From: Gordionus sp. m RMFG-2023
Taxonomy: Eukaryota; Nematomorpha; Gordioida; Chordodea; Parachordodidae
Direction: 5' to 3'
Length of the DNA: 64,000 nucleotides
Assembly: GCF_954871325.1 (NCBI RefSeq)
Contig: NC_088779.1
Coordinates: forward strand, 24,600,869-24,664,868
Of this stretch, positions 12,022 to 23,644 are shown in pieces; positions within the stretch are counted from its first letter, which is position 1; each line of letters begins with the position of its first letter. The translations under genes and the position numbers were made by a program. Under the pieces are notes generated by a model. The model saw nothing but the letters and a program-made list of their open reading frames with translations. It made no database searches and was not told the origin of the DNA.

Positions 12022-13057
12022 CTACCGCTTGTAAATATTTTGAGATACCTTCATAAGTCACTTTAACTTGAGTAATGCCGATGATCTTGATTAAATTTCC
12101 GTCATAAGCGGTAAGTTGTAACTCGCATTTCTTAACATCTCTAATACCAAGTTTTTTAGCCAGACCATGAGGTATGATAGTATGTTTGGAGCCTGTGTCG
12201 ACTTGCATACTCGTAACAATGTTCACTTTTAAAGTAGTCATAAATGCATTATCTTTATCATTAAGCATGTCCCCAGATAAGTTGTTAACATTGAAATCGT
12301 TATCATCTTTGATCTTTGTAGAGTCGACTTTCTCTTTAATAATTTCTTCATTATTCATATTGTTGTCGCTACCTCTATAATTATTTGAATTGTTGCTATA
12401 AGATTGGTAAATGTTACGATTTCCGTCACCGTATTGGATGTGTTTTCTTTGATTATTATCATGCCATGTATTATTTCTACCATAATTAGATTGATTATTA
12501 TTGTTACAGCGATAGTTGTTGTAGTTATAGTTATTATAATTATCTTGGTATCTCGAATTATTATTATCGTAATTCCTATCATAGTATCTAAAATTATTGT
12601 TAAAATTATCTCTATTTCTATTATTATCTCTATTATCATAATTATTTCTAAAATTATTATCAGGTCTAAAATAATTATTATTATTATTGTCATTTCTATT
12701 TCTATTGTTAAAGTTTTTATCTTTATCAGACTTTTTATCGTTATTCATATAACTTATATTATCAATATCTGAATTATTATTAATACTATCTAATCTAATT
12801 CCTAACTCCACCATTTCATTTAAGGTTAAATTAATATTTTTACAAAATTTATATTTTATTTTGTCATTTAAGGTAGACGTACGTAATTTTTCTTTTAATC
12901 TATTGTCGTCTGAAAAGTTACATTTTTTATGCAGTTTTGATACTCTTATGAACCATTGCATAAAATTCTCACTCGAATTCTGCTGTAATAAGTTGAATTT
13001 GTTTATTAAAATCTTTTTATCTTGTACAGGTAAAAGGTAAGCTAATTTCTTAATCAC
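12022..13057 (-). pseudogene. gag-like and protease region of the gypsy relic
   Basis: One long open stretch on the - strand. Its first part (QWFIRVSKLHKKCNF) resembles retrotransposon gag. The middle (about 12360-12700) is a low-complexity Asn/Arg-rich nucleic-acid-binding-type region in place of a zinc knuckle. The end carries an aspartic protease with the VDTGSKHTIIP active-site motif and a second IIGITQVKV strand. The nested MITE lies immediately downstream. Confidence 0.8.
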
Positions 13058-13322
13058 TATCTTAAGATCTAATATATCGGTATTAGAGCAAATTGATTTA
13101 ATATTATCAAAATCATCAGATAAATTATTAAGTAAAGTATTTATTTTAATGGAGTCCAGTAAAGCGCTGGTCTAAAAATAACTTACTATTCTGTCTAAGT
13201 AAATCTCAGTGAGTGGTCCAACCAGTTTTAGAATTTTGTATATTAATTCTGGTTTAGTGTCCATTATTTATTAATGATTTTTATAATATTTCATATAAGT
13301 GTTTGAAAATAATAATGACACT

Positions 13323-13640
13323 TTATATTTTTATAAATATACACCGGAGTTGAATAAACTCCGAATCGTTATGAACGTAAAATTTTCCATTAAGTTCAAA
13401 ATATTTAATCATTTTCTTGAGACTAAAAAATTCAAAAATAACATCATCACTATCGGGTTCTCTTGAATATTGTATGTCATAATCGTAAGTAAGTTCATAA
13501 AGTATAGCGTAAATTGATATATCCCAAGGTATATTAATAAGTTTGAAGGAAAACATAGTGAGAATCATTTTAAAATGATTTTTAGCTTTTTTTTCATTTC
13601 TTTTATAGAATTTACTTGTTTCGTTTTTTTTATTATTCAT
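13323..13640 (-). other. Small extra open frame in the gypsy leader
   Basis: A 105-codon frame between the 5' LTR and the gag-like region, basic at the N-terminus (MNNKKNETSKFYKRNEKKAK) and acidic later. It has no recognised domain. It could be the N-terminal part of gag, an accessory frame of this lineage, or chance. Confidence 0.4.
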
Positions 13641-13761
13641 ATTTTTACATATAACATCTCCATAAAAATATATGAAAGAGGAAAAAAAAATTTTTTTTTA
13701 AAAATTTTAAAAAAATTGCATGGTGGCGAGTTATTTTTGCCAACCTCACACCGAGGCAACA

Positions 13762-13974
13762 TGTAAAGAAAAAAATATATTTTTATTATCTATTTTTTTA
13801 TACTTTTTTACAACGTATTTATATCTTTTTTACAAAAGTAATATTTGATTAAATAAAACTAAAATGAAAATATAATCTTAAAATAAACTAAAATATAAGT
13901 TACGACTAAAATAAAGGTTACAATTTGTAAAACTAAAATAAAGGTTACAATTTGTAAAATTATATTATTCAACA
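13762..13974 (-). repeat. 5' LTR of the gypsy relic
   Basis: This 213-bp LTR is the upstream copy in the element's - strand orientation. It is nearly the same as 8245-8468 and is followed by the target duplication AAGAC at 13975-13979. Confidence 0.85.
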
Positions 13975-14044
13975 AAGACATAATAATTTTGAAAAATTTT
14001 TCCCAATTGTGACGTGAAATCCCAAGCCCAGCAGAACCCATAAT

Positions 14045-15949
14045 AATTATTTTTTCCTTGGATCCAGAAAAATATATCTGATGTAAAAAGGTTATAAGAA
14101 TTAAATCTGTCTAATATATACATTTTTTTCTTGCATTTTATATCATTGGAAAAATTTTTTAAAATAATTTATCATCAAATGAAGGGGAAATGTCTGATTT
14201 ACCCATCATTCTACTGGTTAGCTCCTGGTATTTATATGAAATTCATGAATACATATTAAAATACCACGCCTTATAAAAATAGTGAAAATTTGTTCATATT
14301 AATTTAAATTTTAAACAAACCACTACCCCCCAAATAACAAATGATTTATTACTAGGTACAAAAAATTAAATTTAAGACATTGTTATTAAATTACAATAGA
14401 ATAAATTAAAAGATATTCTAAGTTAATAAATAACAGGAGGTTAGTTTCAATCATAGTCAAAATATATAAGTAAAACACAAAGGTTATACATTTAATAAAA
14501 AATGTTATAAGTTATAGGAATAATACATTCAACAATTATGAAGTGTTGAGAAAATATACAAAACCATGGATGCATGTAGAAAGGTCAAATTTTCCGAAAA
14601 GATAAGAGGTATTCAGTTGAAAGTTGCATGCATCATGGATACGATAGTCAATATGGTAATAAATGGCAAAATTTTAAAAATATCAGCTATGCTAACGGCA
14701 ATTGAATTGTATTAATTAACAACCAAAATCTTCTTCCATGATAAATTCAATTGATTTACCAAGTTGCAAAATTACAGACCTATGATATTTCATAAAAGTG
14801 ATAATTCGTAAAGCATGGTTTTTAATTTAATTCATCCATCATCAAATTAAGGAGAAAATTCTAATTCTTTGTCGAACTTGATGATCTATCAGCTAGTAAG
14901 CATATAAATGCAAATATTTACTTATGCATAAAAATTACCTAATTTGTTCTCCAGAAACTTGAGCAAGTTTGCAAATTCTCATGGCATGGATCTATTCTTA
15001 AATAAGATTTTTATTTTAAGAAAATATATTTGATAATTTAAACATTGATACTGTGAAAATCTAAATATTAACTGATGAAATGGCTGGGCTATATTTACTA
15101 ATTTGATAGATTTTTATTTATTGATAATTGATTTAAATAGGCATCTTGACCTTGAGTATATAATGTGAAATATTTATTAAAATAAAATCATATGTAACAT
15201 AAATTACCAATATCTTTAACATCTAACGTCTTCTAATGAGGTATTTATAGTTATTATATAAAATCATCATTAAAAACATTAAAAATAAAATATAAAATCA
15301 CATGTTAAAAATTGCAATTAGCATAACATTTGCATGATGATTTATATTGGACGAATATTTTTAAAATATTATTGGCTAAATTTGTTGTGACGCGGCTTTT
15401 ATATATATATTATAGATATGCAAAAACATTAAAGTAGCTTGGATTTTTAAATTTAGAATATTAAATAATTCCTCCTACAAAAATAATTAATTATATATTT
15501 TGTCAAAAAATTCAAAAATTTAATTTCTTTATCTAATAAGTTATGATTATTAGTAAAATTTGGTATTTTTCTTTTTAAAAATTTAATTTTGGACTAATTT
15601 TCAATTAAAAAAACCTATTTTTTACTCTTCGTTACTACCACATTAGGGAACTTCGGCGAAAAAGCGATCCTAAGAACTTTAGGTAAAAAGCTGTCAACGA
15701 TCTCTGGAAGATCTTAATAAAAATTTTACCATAAACATCTCTCGAGATATAATACCATTTTATCTTCATCATCGGCTCTATGCAGATAAGAGAGGCCCAA
15801 GTTTGATTAAAGTGCCTTAAAAAATATTTTTTATTTATAAGGGTTTAACAAAAATCTTTAAATGAGCATTTGAAGATTTTTTTATCAAAAATTTTAAACA
15901 AAAATTTTGGAAGATCAACAAAATTGAAGTTTTTTTTAAAGATCTAAAT
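14045..15949. other. AT-rich DNA, nothing recognised
   Basis: Very AT-rich, with no open frame of note on either strand. Short direct repeats occur, but no terminal structure could be defined. Confidence 0.4.
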
Positions 15950-16136
15950 TAGTATTGTTAAACTGCTCGATTTTTAAAAACGGTTAACTCTATATTTTAG
16001 CCAAAATTATTACGCATGCCTGTAGATTTTGCTAATAGATAGCAGGACATCTTTTAACAAAATCTCAAAGCGTGCGTAATTATTTTAGCTAAAATAATGG
16101 ATTCCCCGTTTTTAAAAATCGAACCGTTTAACACTA
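15950..16136. repeat. Foldback MITE (TAGTGTTGTTAAACG family), copy A
   Basis: The left arm TAGTATTGTTAAACTGCTCG and a right arm ending CCGTTTAACACTA are inverted repeats. Both contain the family core 'gatttttaaaaacgg(c)taac'. The ends are at TA dinucleotides, as expected for a Tc1/mariner-like MITE. The same family is seen at 22993, 26198, 40558, 41896, 42990 (half), 43940 and 50795. Confidence 0.7.
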
Positions 16137-16698
16137 ATCAAGAACACACATTTGTTATTTCATCCTTTAAGATTTTTATGCATAAAAATCACAAAATATA
16201 TATGGAATTTTAGGTAAAATATGAAAATTCTGTTTGAGCATTCTCAAAAAAATCTTCCGAAATCAAAATCTTTGAAGATTTTTTATATATGAACAAATGT
16301 TAAAATTTGGAATTTGTTAAAGACGAAACTATGGTCAGTCATTTTATATTTAAATTGTTATATATTATAAATATATATTATTTTTTTACCTTCTCAAAAT
16401 ATCATTCTAAACTTGAAGTGAATTTCATATATTTGTAAAATATCATTCTAATATTATCATTTCAAAATATATAAAGTAAATGATTTTGTAAAACTTTATG
16501 TGCATTATCATGATTCACGTAACACTTCGTAAACTTTAAAATGAATGATAATTTGCGGATTTCAAATATATGTGTTTGAATTTATAACTTACACAAAATA
16601 CTATAATGTTAAGGCGAAAAGAATGTTCCGTTATCTTCCTGAATACCTACTCCGTAGATGGACACATAAAAAAATACTCAAATGAGTTTCTACGAATT

Positions 16699-16985
16699 CG
16701 ATATCTGTAAAGCCGGACCTGTCCGAAATTCCGGCCTGCGGGCCAGGTGAGGCTAATTTTTATACATAAATAAACGAGCCAAGCCAGACAAGCTAGCCAA
16801 AATTTGTCTAAATAAATTTTATCGTCCGGGCTTGATTTTTTGCAAAGTTGGCTACTCCGGGCCAAATATTTGATAAAAAACATTATCAGGTCTTGACGAT
16901 CCGGGAAAATGTTTGTATAACGGGCAAGGCAATTTGTGCGAAAATACACGGGCCAGGCTTTGGATATCTCTAGTAAAAGGGTGGT
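16699..16985. repeat. Possible hAT-like MITE with GC-rich interior
   Basis: The left edge GATATCTGTAAAGCCGGACC and the right edge GGGCCAGGCTTTGGATATCTC are partly inverted. The interior has 'gcgggccaggtgagg'-type blocks recalling the TAGWGATCTGCA family. No target duplication is seen. The open frames on the - strand here (16647-17043) have no domain and are probably by-products of the GC-rich repeat. Confidence 0.35.
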
Positions 16986-17179
16986 AAATAAATCTTAAAC
17001 AAAAATATTTCTGGATTCTCGAAATTTTTTTGAGGGAAAGCAACTAGTCCTAATGGACCAGAGGTAACATTTTCAAAAAGATTTTTTTTTACCAACTCTG
17101 GAAAAATTAGATTATTTTATAAATTTAAAAGGTCATTAATAGATACGGAAATGAAGTTTTAAATATTTATGAATAAGTT

Positions 17180-17320
17180 TTAATATGTATGATTAGGTTC
17201 GAATAATGGATTATTCGAAGAATAATATGTTTTCTTTATTCGTATTCGATTCAAATCGAATAACTTTATTATTCGTAAAATATGAAACGAATAAAATTGA
17301 TTAACGAATAATTCATAATA
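17180..17320. repeat. ATTCG-rich simple-repeat patch
   Basis: Irregular repetition of 'gaataat' and 'attcg' units in both orientations. It is low-complexity with no coding content. Confidence 0.5.
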
Positions 17321-19500
17321 ATAGATTTTAAGAATTAATGGTTTTGTTTTTATGCTACAAGCTAATTTTTACTACAATTTTTTCTCATAGGCTTAATAAG
17401 TCACTTTTATATTTTTAATAACAACGATGGAAAGAAATTTTACCGTTAATTATTAATTAATTATTTTTAAATTCTCATTCAATGATGTTTACACAATTTT
17501 TTTTTGAAATAATATATTAATTTACTATATTTTAAATCAAACCAAAGATGGAAATAACTTAATCCTGAATATATAGGATATAACGGATCCTAATCCTTAA
17601 AGTTTATTAATTTAAAAGGAAGTTTTGTTAAAAAACTATGCCATTAATTTAATAAAATTATGAATATTATTATTAAAAATTCTGTGATCCGAATCTTAAC
17701 AAGAAATTTTTGATATTCGGGATCTAAATAGTATCTGTACACTAGCAGGCAACCCTCTCCCTGGCCCATTTATTATTTCTTGGATAGAAAGTAAGTTCGC
17801 TAAAAAATCTAAATAAAATAAATACTTTGTTATATGGTTTTTTTCCCTTTTGTTTTATAAAATATTTCATTGAATCATTATATAAGTCTAACTGCACGGC
17901 AAAAACATGACGGAATCATAAACAATTTTCTCTTTATCGGGAAATGAATATTATCATTTTTAATTGATTCATACAAATTCTTATCGTTAAGGGATAACCT
18001 CCGAGGCTTTAAAAAAAATTTTGGTTTAAATACAATAGAATCAAAATTTTAAAAGGCCAAAATCGGGTTTTTCAAAATTGCTCCTTTTGGTGATTTAATT
18101 AACTCTTGATTTGTTTTCTTATATCTTATCTGTTTAATAGCGATGAAGAAGAAATAAGAAAAAACTTTATAAGTGTGAATTAAATCACCAACAAGATTTA
18201 ATTCTCTATAAAATATAATTTTTATACCATATTTTTTTGTTTTCATTTTTTTTTTGATAATTATATAAAATATAAAATATTTTCCTAGCATCTTTAATAA
18301 GATGAATATGGGTTTAAAACTTAAATGTAATAATGGTTTGAAATTTAGTCTGACTTTGACCTGCAGATGAACAATTTATCAATTATTTAAAAAAAATAAA
18401 AATACCATTTTATTTTTGTCTATCCTTATTTTTATATAAAGAAATGCATTTCCACGCTTGATTTAATTTTATAATAACTGAATATAAATATAAGTGTATT
18501 TTATAGATGGCATTAAATATTTTGATAATTATTTTAAAAAATATTATTATAATTGTAAAAATATTTTAAATGTTTTTCAACATTAAAATAATAGATATAT
18601 TTTAGGTTATTAAGAAAATTTAAAATATAATTTACAAAAATCATATAAAGTTTATATTATTTTAAAATATGAACTTACCGACCCTCATTGTAAACTAAAT
18701 ATTAAATAATATATATTTTGAAGCACCAACAAAATAGGCCTACTAAATTCCTTCGCGGAAAATTATTATTATTGTTGCGAATTTTTGATTTGCTTCATAT
18801 TTATATAATATGGAAAAATTATCTTAATAAAATTACTAATTCATTACTGCTACATAAATTCATTGATGAAAACCAAGATTTTTGAATAGCCGTCAGCTAT
18901 TCGTAAACCGATTTAGAATTCAGAAATTGTATTTTTATCACACTAAAATTGATACTGATTGTTGTGATGAATATGTTTTATTTTAATCTTTTTTCAAATC
19001 TTAATATCACAATCATTTACATTTATCAAATAATAATGTATAAATCAATCTAAATTTTTCTTGCCGGGCCCAGCAGGTTTAGAAAAATTATATTTCGGCA
19101 GTTTAATAAAATTTGGCTATTTTACAAGCAGAAATCGCTCCGATCGCTTTGTAGTTTTATAGGGATACCTAAAATACAAAATGTGCATAATGTATAAAAA
19201 ATCCATCATGGTGAACTTGTTGATTGGTCCAATTTAAAGTTATTCTTCAAATCCTAGTCTGAAAAAATGGGCCATGACTATTCAGTGTTTATAAAAAAAT
19301 TTCGGACCATAATGGCCTGGGTTTATTAATCATATTATTTTAAGCCCCTTCCCCATCGGGCCAAGTTGAACTATAATGTCTGCAGGTTTCTGATATAAAT
19401 AATTTAGTTTTCGTTATCGAATAGACTTAAATAATGCAGACCATTACAAGATTTATTAAAGATTATGAGATCGTTATAATATTTAAATTTAATTACAAAA
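17321..19500. other. AT-rich DNA with a degraded repeat near 19.05-19.39 kb
   Basis: Nothing coding is recognised. GC-richer fragments at 19060-19115 ('cttgccgggcccagcaggttt') and 19265-19395 ('cccatcgggccaag', 'gtctgcaggtttctg') look like remnants of the GC-rich repeats. The 80-codon - strand frame at 18049-18291 is Lys/Ile/Phe-rich noise. Confidence 0.35.
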
Positions 19501-19511
19501 TTAAAATTTTT

Positions 19512-19773
19512 TCATGATGTTCGCGTTTACATTTTTCCACCTCGGGTAATGATAAGTTATAAAAATGAATGTTTTATCAAATTTTTAACTTCCCTTATTG
19601 ACATATATGTTTATTTCAGCCCTTATCAAGCCTTCGCACAAGACGATAATCATAATATTCATAGGCCGGTTATAATAAGAGAAAGGAAGAGCGGAAAGAA
19701 TTTATCAAAAAACTTAATTAAAACCTACGTATCTCATTCTCATATTACAATGTGCATAAATAGGGAAAACTAG
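19512..19773 (+). CDS. Possible two-exon small secreted peptide, unidentified
   Basis: A speculative model. A short exon starts ATGATG at about 19514 (MMFAFTFFHL) and ends before gtaatg at 19546. The intron is about 73 nt and ends in tttatttcag. The next exon from 19619 reads PYQAFAQDDNHN, then RPVIIRERKSGKN, and stops at 19773. The intron ends fit well and the phases join. The second exon has dibasic-type sites but no known peptide. The alternative is a chance open frame starting at 19549. Confidence 0.22.
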
Positions 19774-21590
19774 CATTGTTTCTAAATTCTAAAAAAAAAT
19801 AACTATAAATAAATTTTAATTTTTAAAGAAAAAATGCTAGGATACAACAATATTTGCCTTATTTATCTTTCTAGGTTTATTATAAGTCTAGGGATATAAT
19901 AATCCACATTCGTCCGCCCAATAAATAATCACTGGTAGCTTTGAAATATCCACAAAAATTGCTTTTATTTTAAAATTATTTAAGTAAGATTATTGCTCTT
20001 CTAGCCTACATCTAGCTTAGATAATTTTGATGGTATTTTTTTTGCTAACCGCAAGATAAAATTATATAGTTGCTTCCTTTTTCATTTTCTCACGAGTCAG
20101 GCCTGATTGAAATTTTTTATCCAGTGGACGAAGTATGGGCTTAAATTGTTATTTAAAAATTTAAATACTTTTTTTTTGTTTTTACAATATATTAGATAAA
20201 GTGAATAGCGTCGTTAGATGCTGTAGAGGGGTTGAAATCCCCTAAAAACTTTAAAGAACATCAGATCCCTCCCTGTAAGAACAGGCATGGTATTCGGTTA
20301 ATAATATCCGTTTTGGAGATCTATATTAAATTAAGTTTTTCTTCTAACTGACCAAACATAAATACAATTTTGATAATTAAATCAATTTAATTTTACTTGC
20401 ATTTGGGTTAGTTAGTTTAAGCTTAACCTCAATTATTCAATTAATGTACAATCTGATAAAACGAAACTAATTGATTTTTCTTTACACTTACCCTTTTACC
20501 TTTAGGGTAATGTATCAAAAAATAAAATAAATATTTATTTAAGCTCTGATCTAAATATCAAAAATATTAATAAACTTTCGTGACTTTAATGAAAAATGAC
20601 ATATTTTTAATTAAAAATAAAATAGTGGTTTAAATCATTTTTTAGATTTGTGAAAGGTTATTTAAGATAGAGAAATTATAAAAATTTAATAAATTTTAAC
20701 TTAAAGTTTATAAAAGATTAGAAGATAAATAAACAATAATTAATTTATATTTCAGATTATAATAAGAAATGGGCAGTTATATTAATCAAAATGGGAAATA
20801 TTAAATTAAAATGTAAGTATAAAAATAATTTGATACAAATGATAGATTTTTAAAACTTTAAATTTTAATGGAAAATTTTGGACATGTTTCATTAAACTTA
20901 CGAAAGTTTTAAGATTTTGAGGCTTTTTAAAAATATTTAGGTCATAGCATAAAATAATTTTTTTCTTATATAAGCATTTATTTAAAAAAAATTTGTTTAA
21001 CCATTTTTATATTTGTTGTGATATAAATATTTTCTTATATAAATTAGAAGAATTATTACGATTTCAATGAGGATATTTCGAAGATGTAAATTTTAAAGGA
21101 AAGTTTGAGATTTTGTGGATATAATTCACTTTTCAATTTTTGGAAAGAATTCTTTTTTACTTTAGTTTAACTTTTTAATTTTTATTTTTTATTATTTAAT
21201 TATGTAGGATCATGTAATAAAGTGAAGTTATTATTTATTCATATTTTTATGATTATTTTTAGCAACCCTTATATTTATAGGCTACAAGGTCTTTCAAACC
21301 ATTATTGATGTTTCTTACTGCTTGTCAAACGTTCTTATATTATTTTCTATTTTCAACCTATTCTCCAATCGTTAATTAATCTTGCGGAAGAAAAATTAAT
21401 AAATGATGATATTTAGACAAGAATTTATAAAATAAATATTAATAAAGAAAAATTTATCTCATAAACAGATTTTAAAAATCGATCAGCTGTTAATCGTGCC
21501 GAATCGGATCACACTATGAATTCAACCTAAAACATTTAAAATGGAAATGTAGTGAACTTATTTATAATGATAGGAGGAAATCTATACCAA
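19774..21590. other. AT-rich DNA, nothing recognised
   Basis: No motif, terminal repeat or open frame of interest was seen. Confidence 0.4.
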
Positions 21591-21637
21591 TATTTTACGT
21601 GTAAATGTAAAAGAATAAAGAATAACGTTTAAACAGA

Positions 21638-21919
21638 ATTTATAAATATAATGATTGTGAAAGATGCTTGCTAATTATTAAAACTAAAAATGCTATAAAG
21701 TTTAATGATGGAATGGAATCATTCGAATCCCTTGAAAAATTAGTTTCTTGCTTGAGATCACATCTGCAGATTGATTCTACGAACCCAACAAGATTTTACA
21801 CATTTGTATACAGATATCCATCTGCCCTAATTTTTGGGACTAGAGTAAACGGGTTTTGTTCAAGCGTTGCTTTATTTAGAGAGCGTTATTACAAAAATAA
21901 AGTCAATAAATTGGTTTAA
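21638..21919 (+). CDS. Unidentified open frame, possibly an exon
   Basis: The frame opens after a plausible splice acceptor (gtttaaacag, about 21637) and runs in-frame through RIYKYNDCERC to a TAA at 21917-21919. It includes a double-Cys motif (CERC), a charged amphipathic stretch (DGMESFESLEKLVSCLRS) and a basic tail (FRERYYKNKVNKL). Coding-like sequence continues in the same frame to about 22014 (YGAYDDKAMIKFEKH). The composition is protein-like. I do not recognise a family. A host exon or an element relic are both possible. Confidence 0.35.
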   Translation: MYKYNDCERCLLIIKTKNAIKFNDGMESFESLEKLVSCLRSHLQIDSTNPTRFYTFVYRYPSALIFGTRVNGFCSSVALFRERYYKNKVNKLV

Positions 21920-22014
21920 ATTTATAAATATGGAGCTTATGATGATAAGGCTATGATAAAATTTGAAAAACATACTTTACGATACGTCGATAAAAAATAT
22001 GCGATAAGATTATA

Positions 22015-23644
22015 AAAATAATAGCGAATTCGATTAAAGGTATATGATTTTTATTAAATATTACATACAATAATTATCTCTATATTTTATTTTAAATTAG
22101 ATTTTAAAACTAAATCATAATAACACTACGTTAAATAACGTAACGCTTGAAGATAACGCATTTACTATAAATACAGCCTAAGGAAGAAATCCGATTTTTA
22201 TTAACTATCACTCATAGAATCTTATCCTAGCGTGAACTAGTTACATAGGCATTCTCTATAGCCATTACTATTATTATGATTTTATGTGTTTCCAAAAGTT
22301 AGATAACATTATGGGTTATAAATAATTCGATCTACAATTTTGATTTGCTATTTTTCCACCATTCCTTTTCTGTTATCTTGTCTGAAGTTCCACTTTTGCT
22401 ATCATTTTGCCAGAATTTATTTTGAATTAATAAAGAATATCTCATGACCCCCATAAAAAGAATATAGAATTATACTTAAAAAAGTCATAAAATATATTGA
22501 TTAAATTATAACTTTAAAAAAGGAACCGATTTTTAATTTTTTTAAAAATCATGGTTATTATAGCTTAGAGGGTGGATATTTATGCATAGCTTTCCATAAT
22601 CTTTAATTCCCGCATATGTAGAGTAACTACTTTATGAATTTCAGACAATCTTCGCCATTAAATCTTGTATGTTAATCAATATGCTGGAAAACTCTAAATA
22701 AAAACGAAAAGTTAAGTGTGGTTAAAAAGTATATAGCAAAATTGGCTGATGCACAGTATAGATACTGCATACGTGGGAATGTATTCGGTCAAATGATTTT
22801 CTACATTTCGTTCAGTAAATAATTTAAAATTAAGTGCTTCCAAATCATCGTAGATCCCATATTTAAATTCGACATGTATATAATATATCAAATTATAGCG
22901 TATTTATAAAAAAAATATACTAGGATTAGATATAAAATTATGGCGGCTTATTTTAGGTCAAATTTTATTTTGGAAAAATTATATGGGGGATATAGCATTG
23001 TTAAATGACTCGATTTTTATAAACTGCTAACCCGATATTTTAGCCAAAATATTACGCATGCCTGGAGATTTTGCTCATAGATGGTAGAAAGGTTTGGACA
23101 TCTATTAACGAAATAATGAGTGTTGCGTAATCTTTATGTCTAAAATTTTAGGTTAGTCATTTATAGCCGTTTAACAACACTAAGGGGATATTACAAAAAT
23201 ATAATAAATAAATTCAAACATGAGGAATCAACGCTTTAAAGACTATTTAAATTAACCATATTAAATTTGCAAAATAAACGTAAAGAACATTCCAAAATCG
23301 GATATGCCACTAAAAAACAGTGAAGACTTTTATGGGTAAAACAATTTGTTGGACATATAAAAATAAATATCTTCAAAGAAAATAGAGAGACGGTAGTTGG
23401 ATCAATAATCTCATATTTTTTGTTTTGGAAAATTTTCTTTGTTCGGTCGTTAATATTTAATTTTCCACTAAAGTTGATCGCGTTATCAGATTCTTAGAAT
23501 GAATCCAGCAAAAAATTAAGATATATTTGTTTCATTAATCTCTCCTCAAGAATTGCATGGATTTATGCTACGTAAAACCCATGTCGATAACTAGCCCATA
23601 CTCTTATTTAGATGTAGTTTAAATAAAAGGAAATTACATAGGGG
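22015..23644. other. AT-rich DNA with one MITE
   Basis: Apart from the foldback MITE at 22993-23182, no structure was recognised. Confidence 0.4.
22993..23182. repeat. Foldback MITE, copy B
   Basis: Begins TAGCATTGTTAAATGACTCG and ends CCGTTTAACAACACTA. It shares the internal 'ggtttggacatctatta' motif with copies A, D and E. Confidence 0.7.

Larger units (their letters stand above)
8245..13974 (-). mobile_element. Ty3/gypsy-type LTR retrotransposon relic
   Basis: A fossil LTR element on the - strand, 5.7 kb long. Two direct LTRs (8245-8468 and 13762-13974) begin TGT and end ACA in the element's own orientation. The same 5-bp target duplication, AAGAC, sits on both sides (8240-8244 and 13975-13979). 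Order on the - strand: 5' LTR, a leader with a small extra open frame, gag-like region, protease, reverse transcriptase, RNase H, integrase, a purine-rich tract beside the 3' LTR (about 8469-8481), 3' LTR. The protease-RT order followed by RNase H and integrase places it in Ty3/gypsy. It is broken: the polyprotein is split into at least five open stretches, and a hAT MITE is nested at 11566-12021. The two LTRs are roughly 95% alike by eye, so the insertion is not very old. Confidence 0.88.

Noticed and set aside
12355-12772. Long Ile-rich open frames on both strands at 12.4-12.8 kb
   Set aside because: They are out-of-frame shadows of the Asn/Arg-rich low-complexity part of the gypsy gag-like region.
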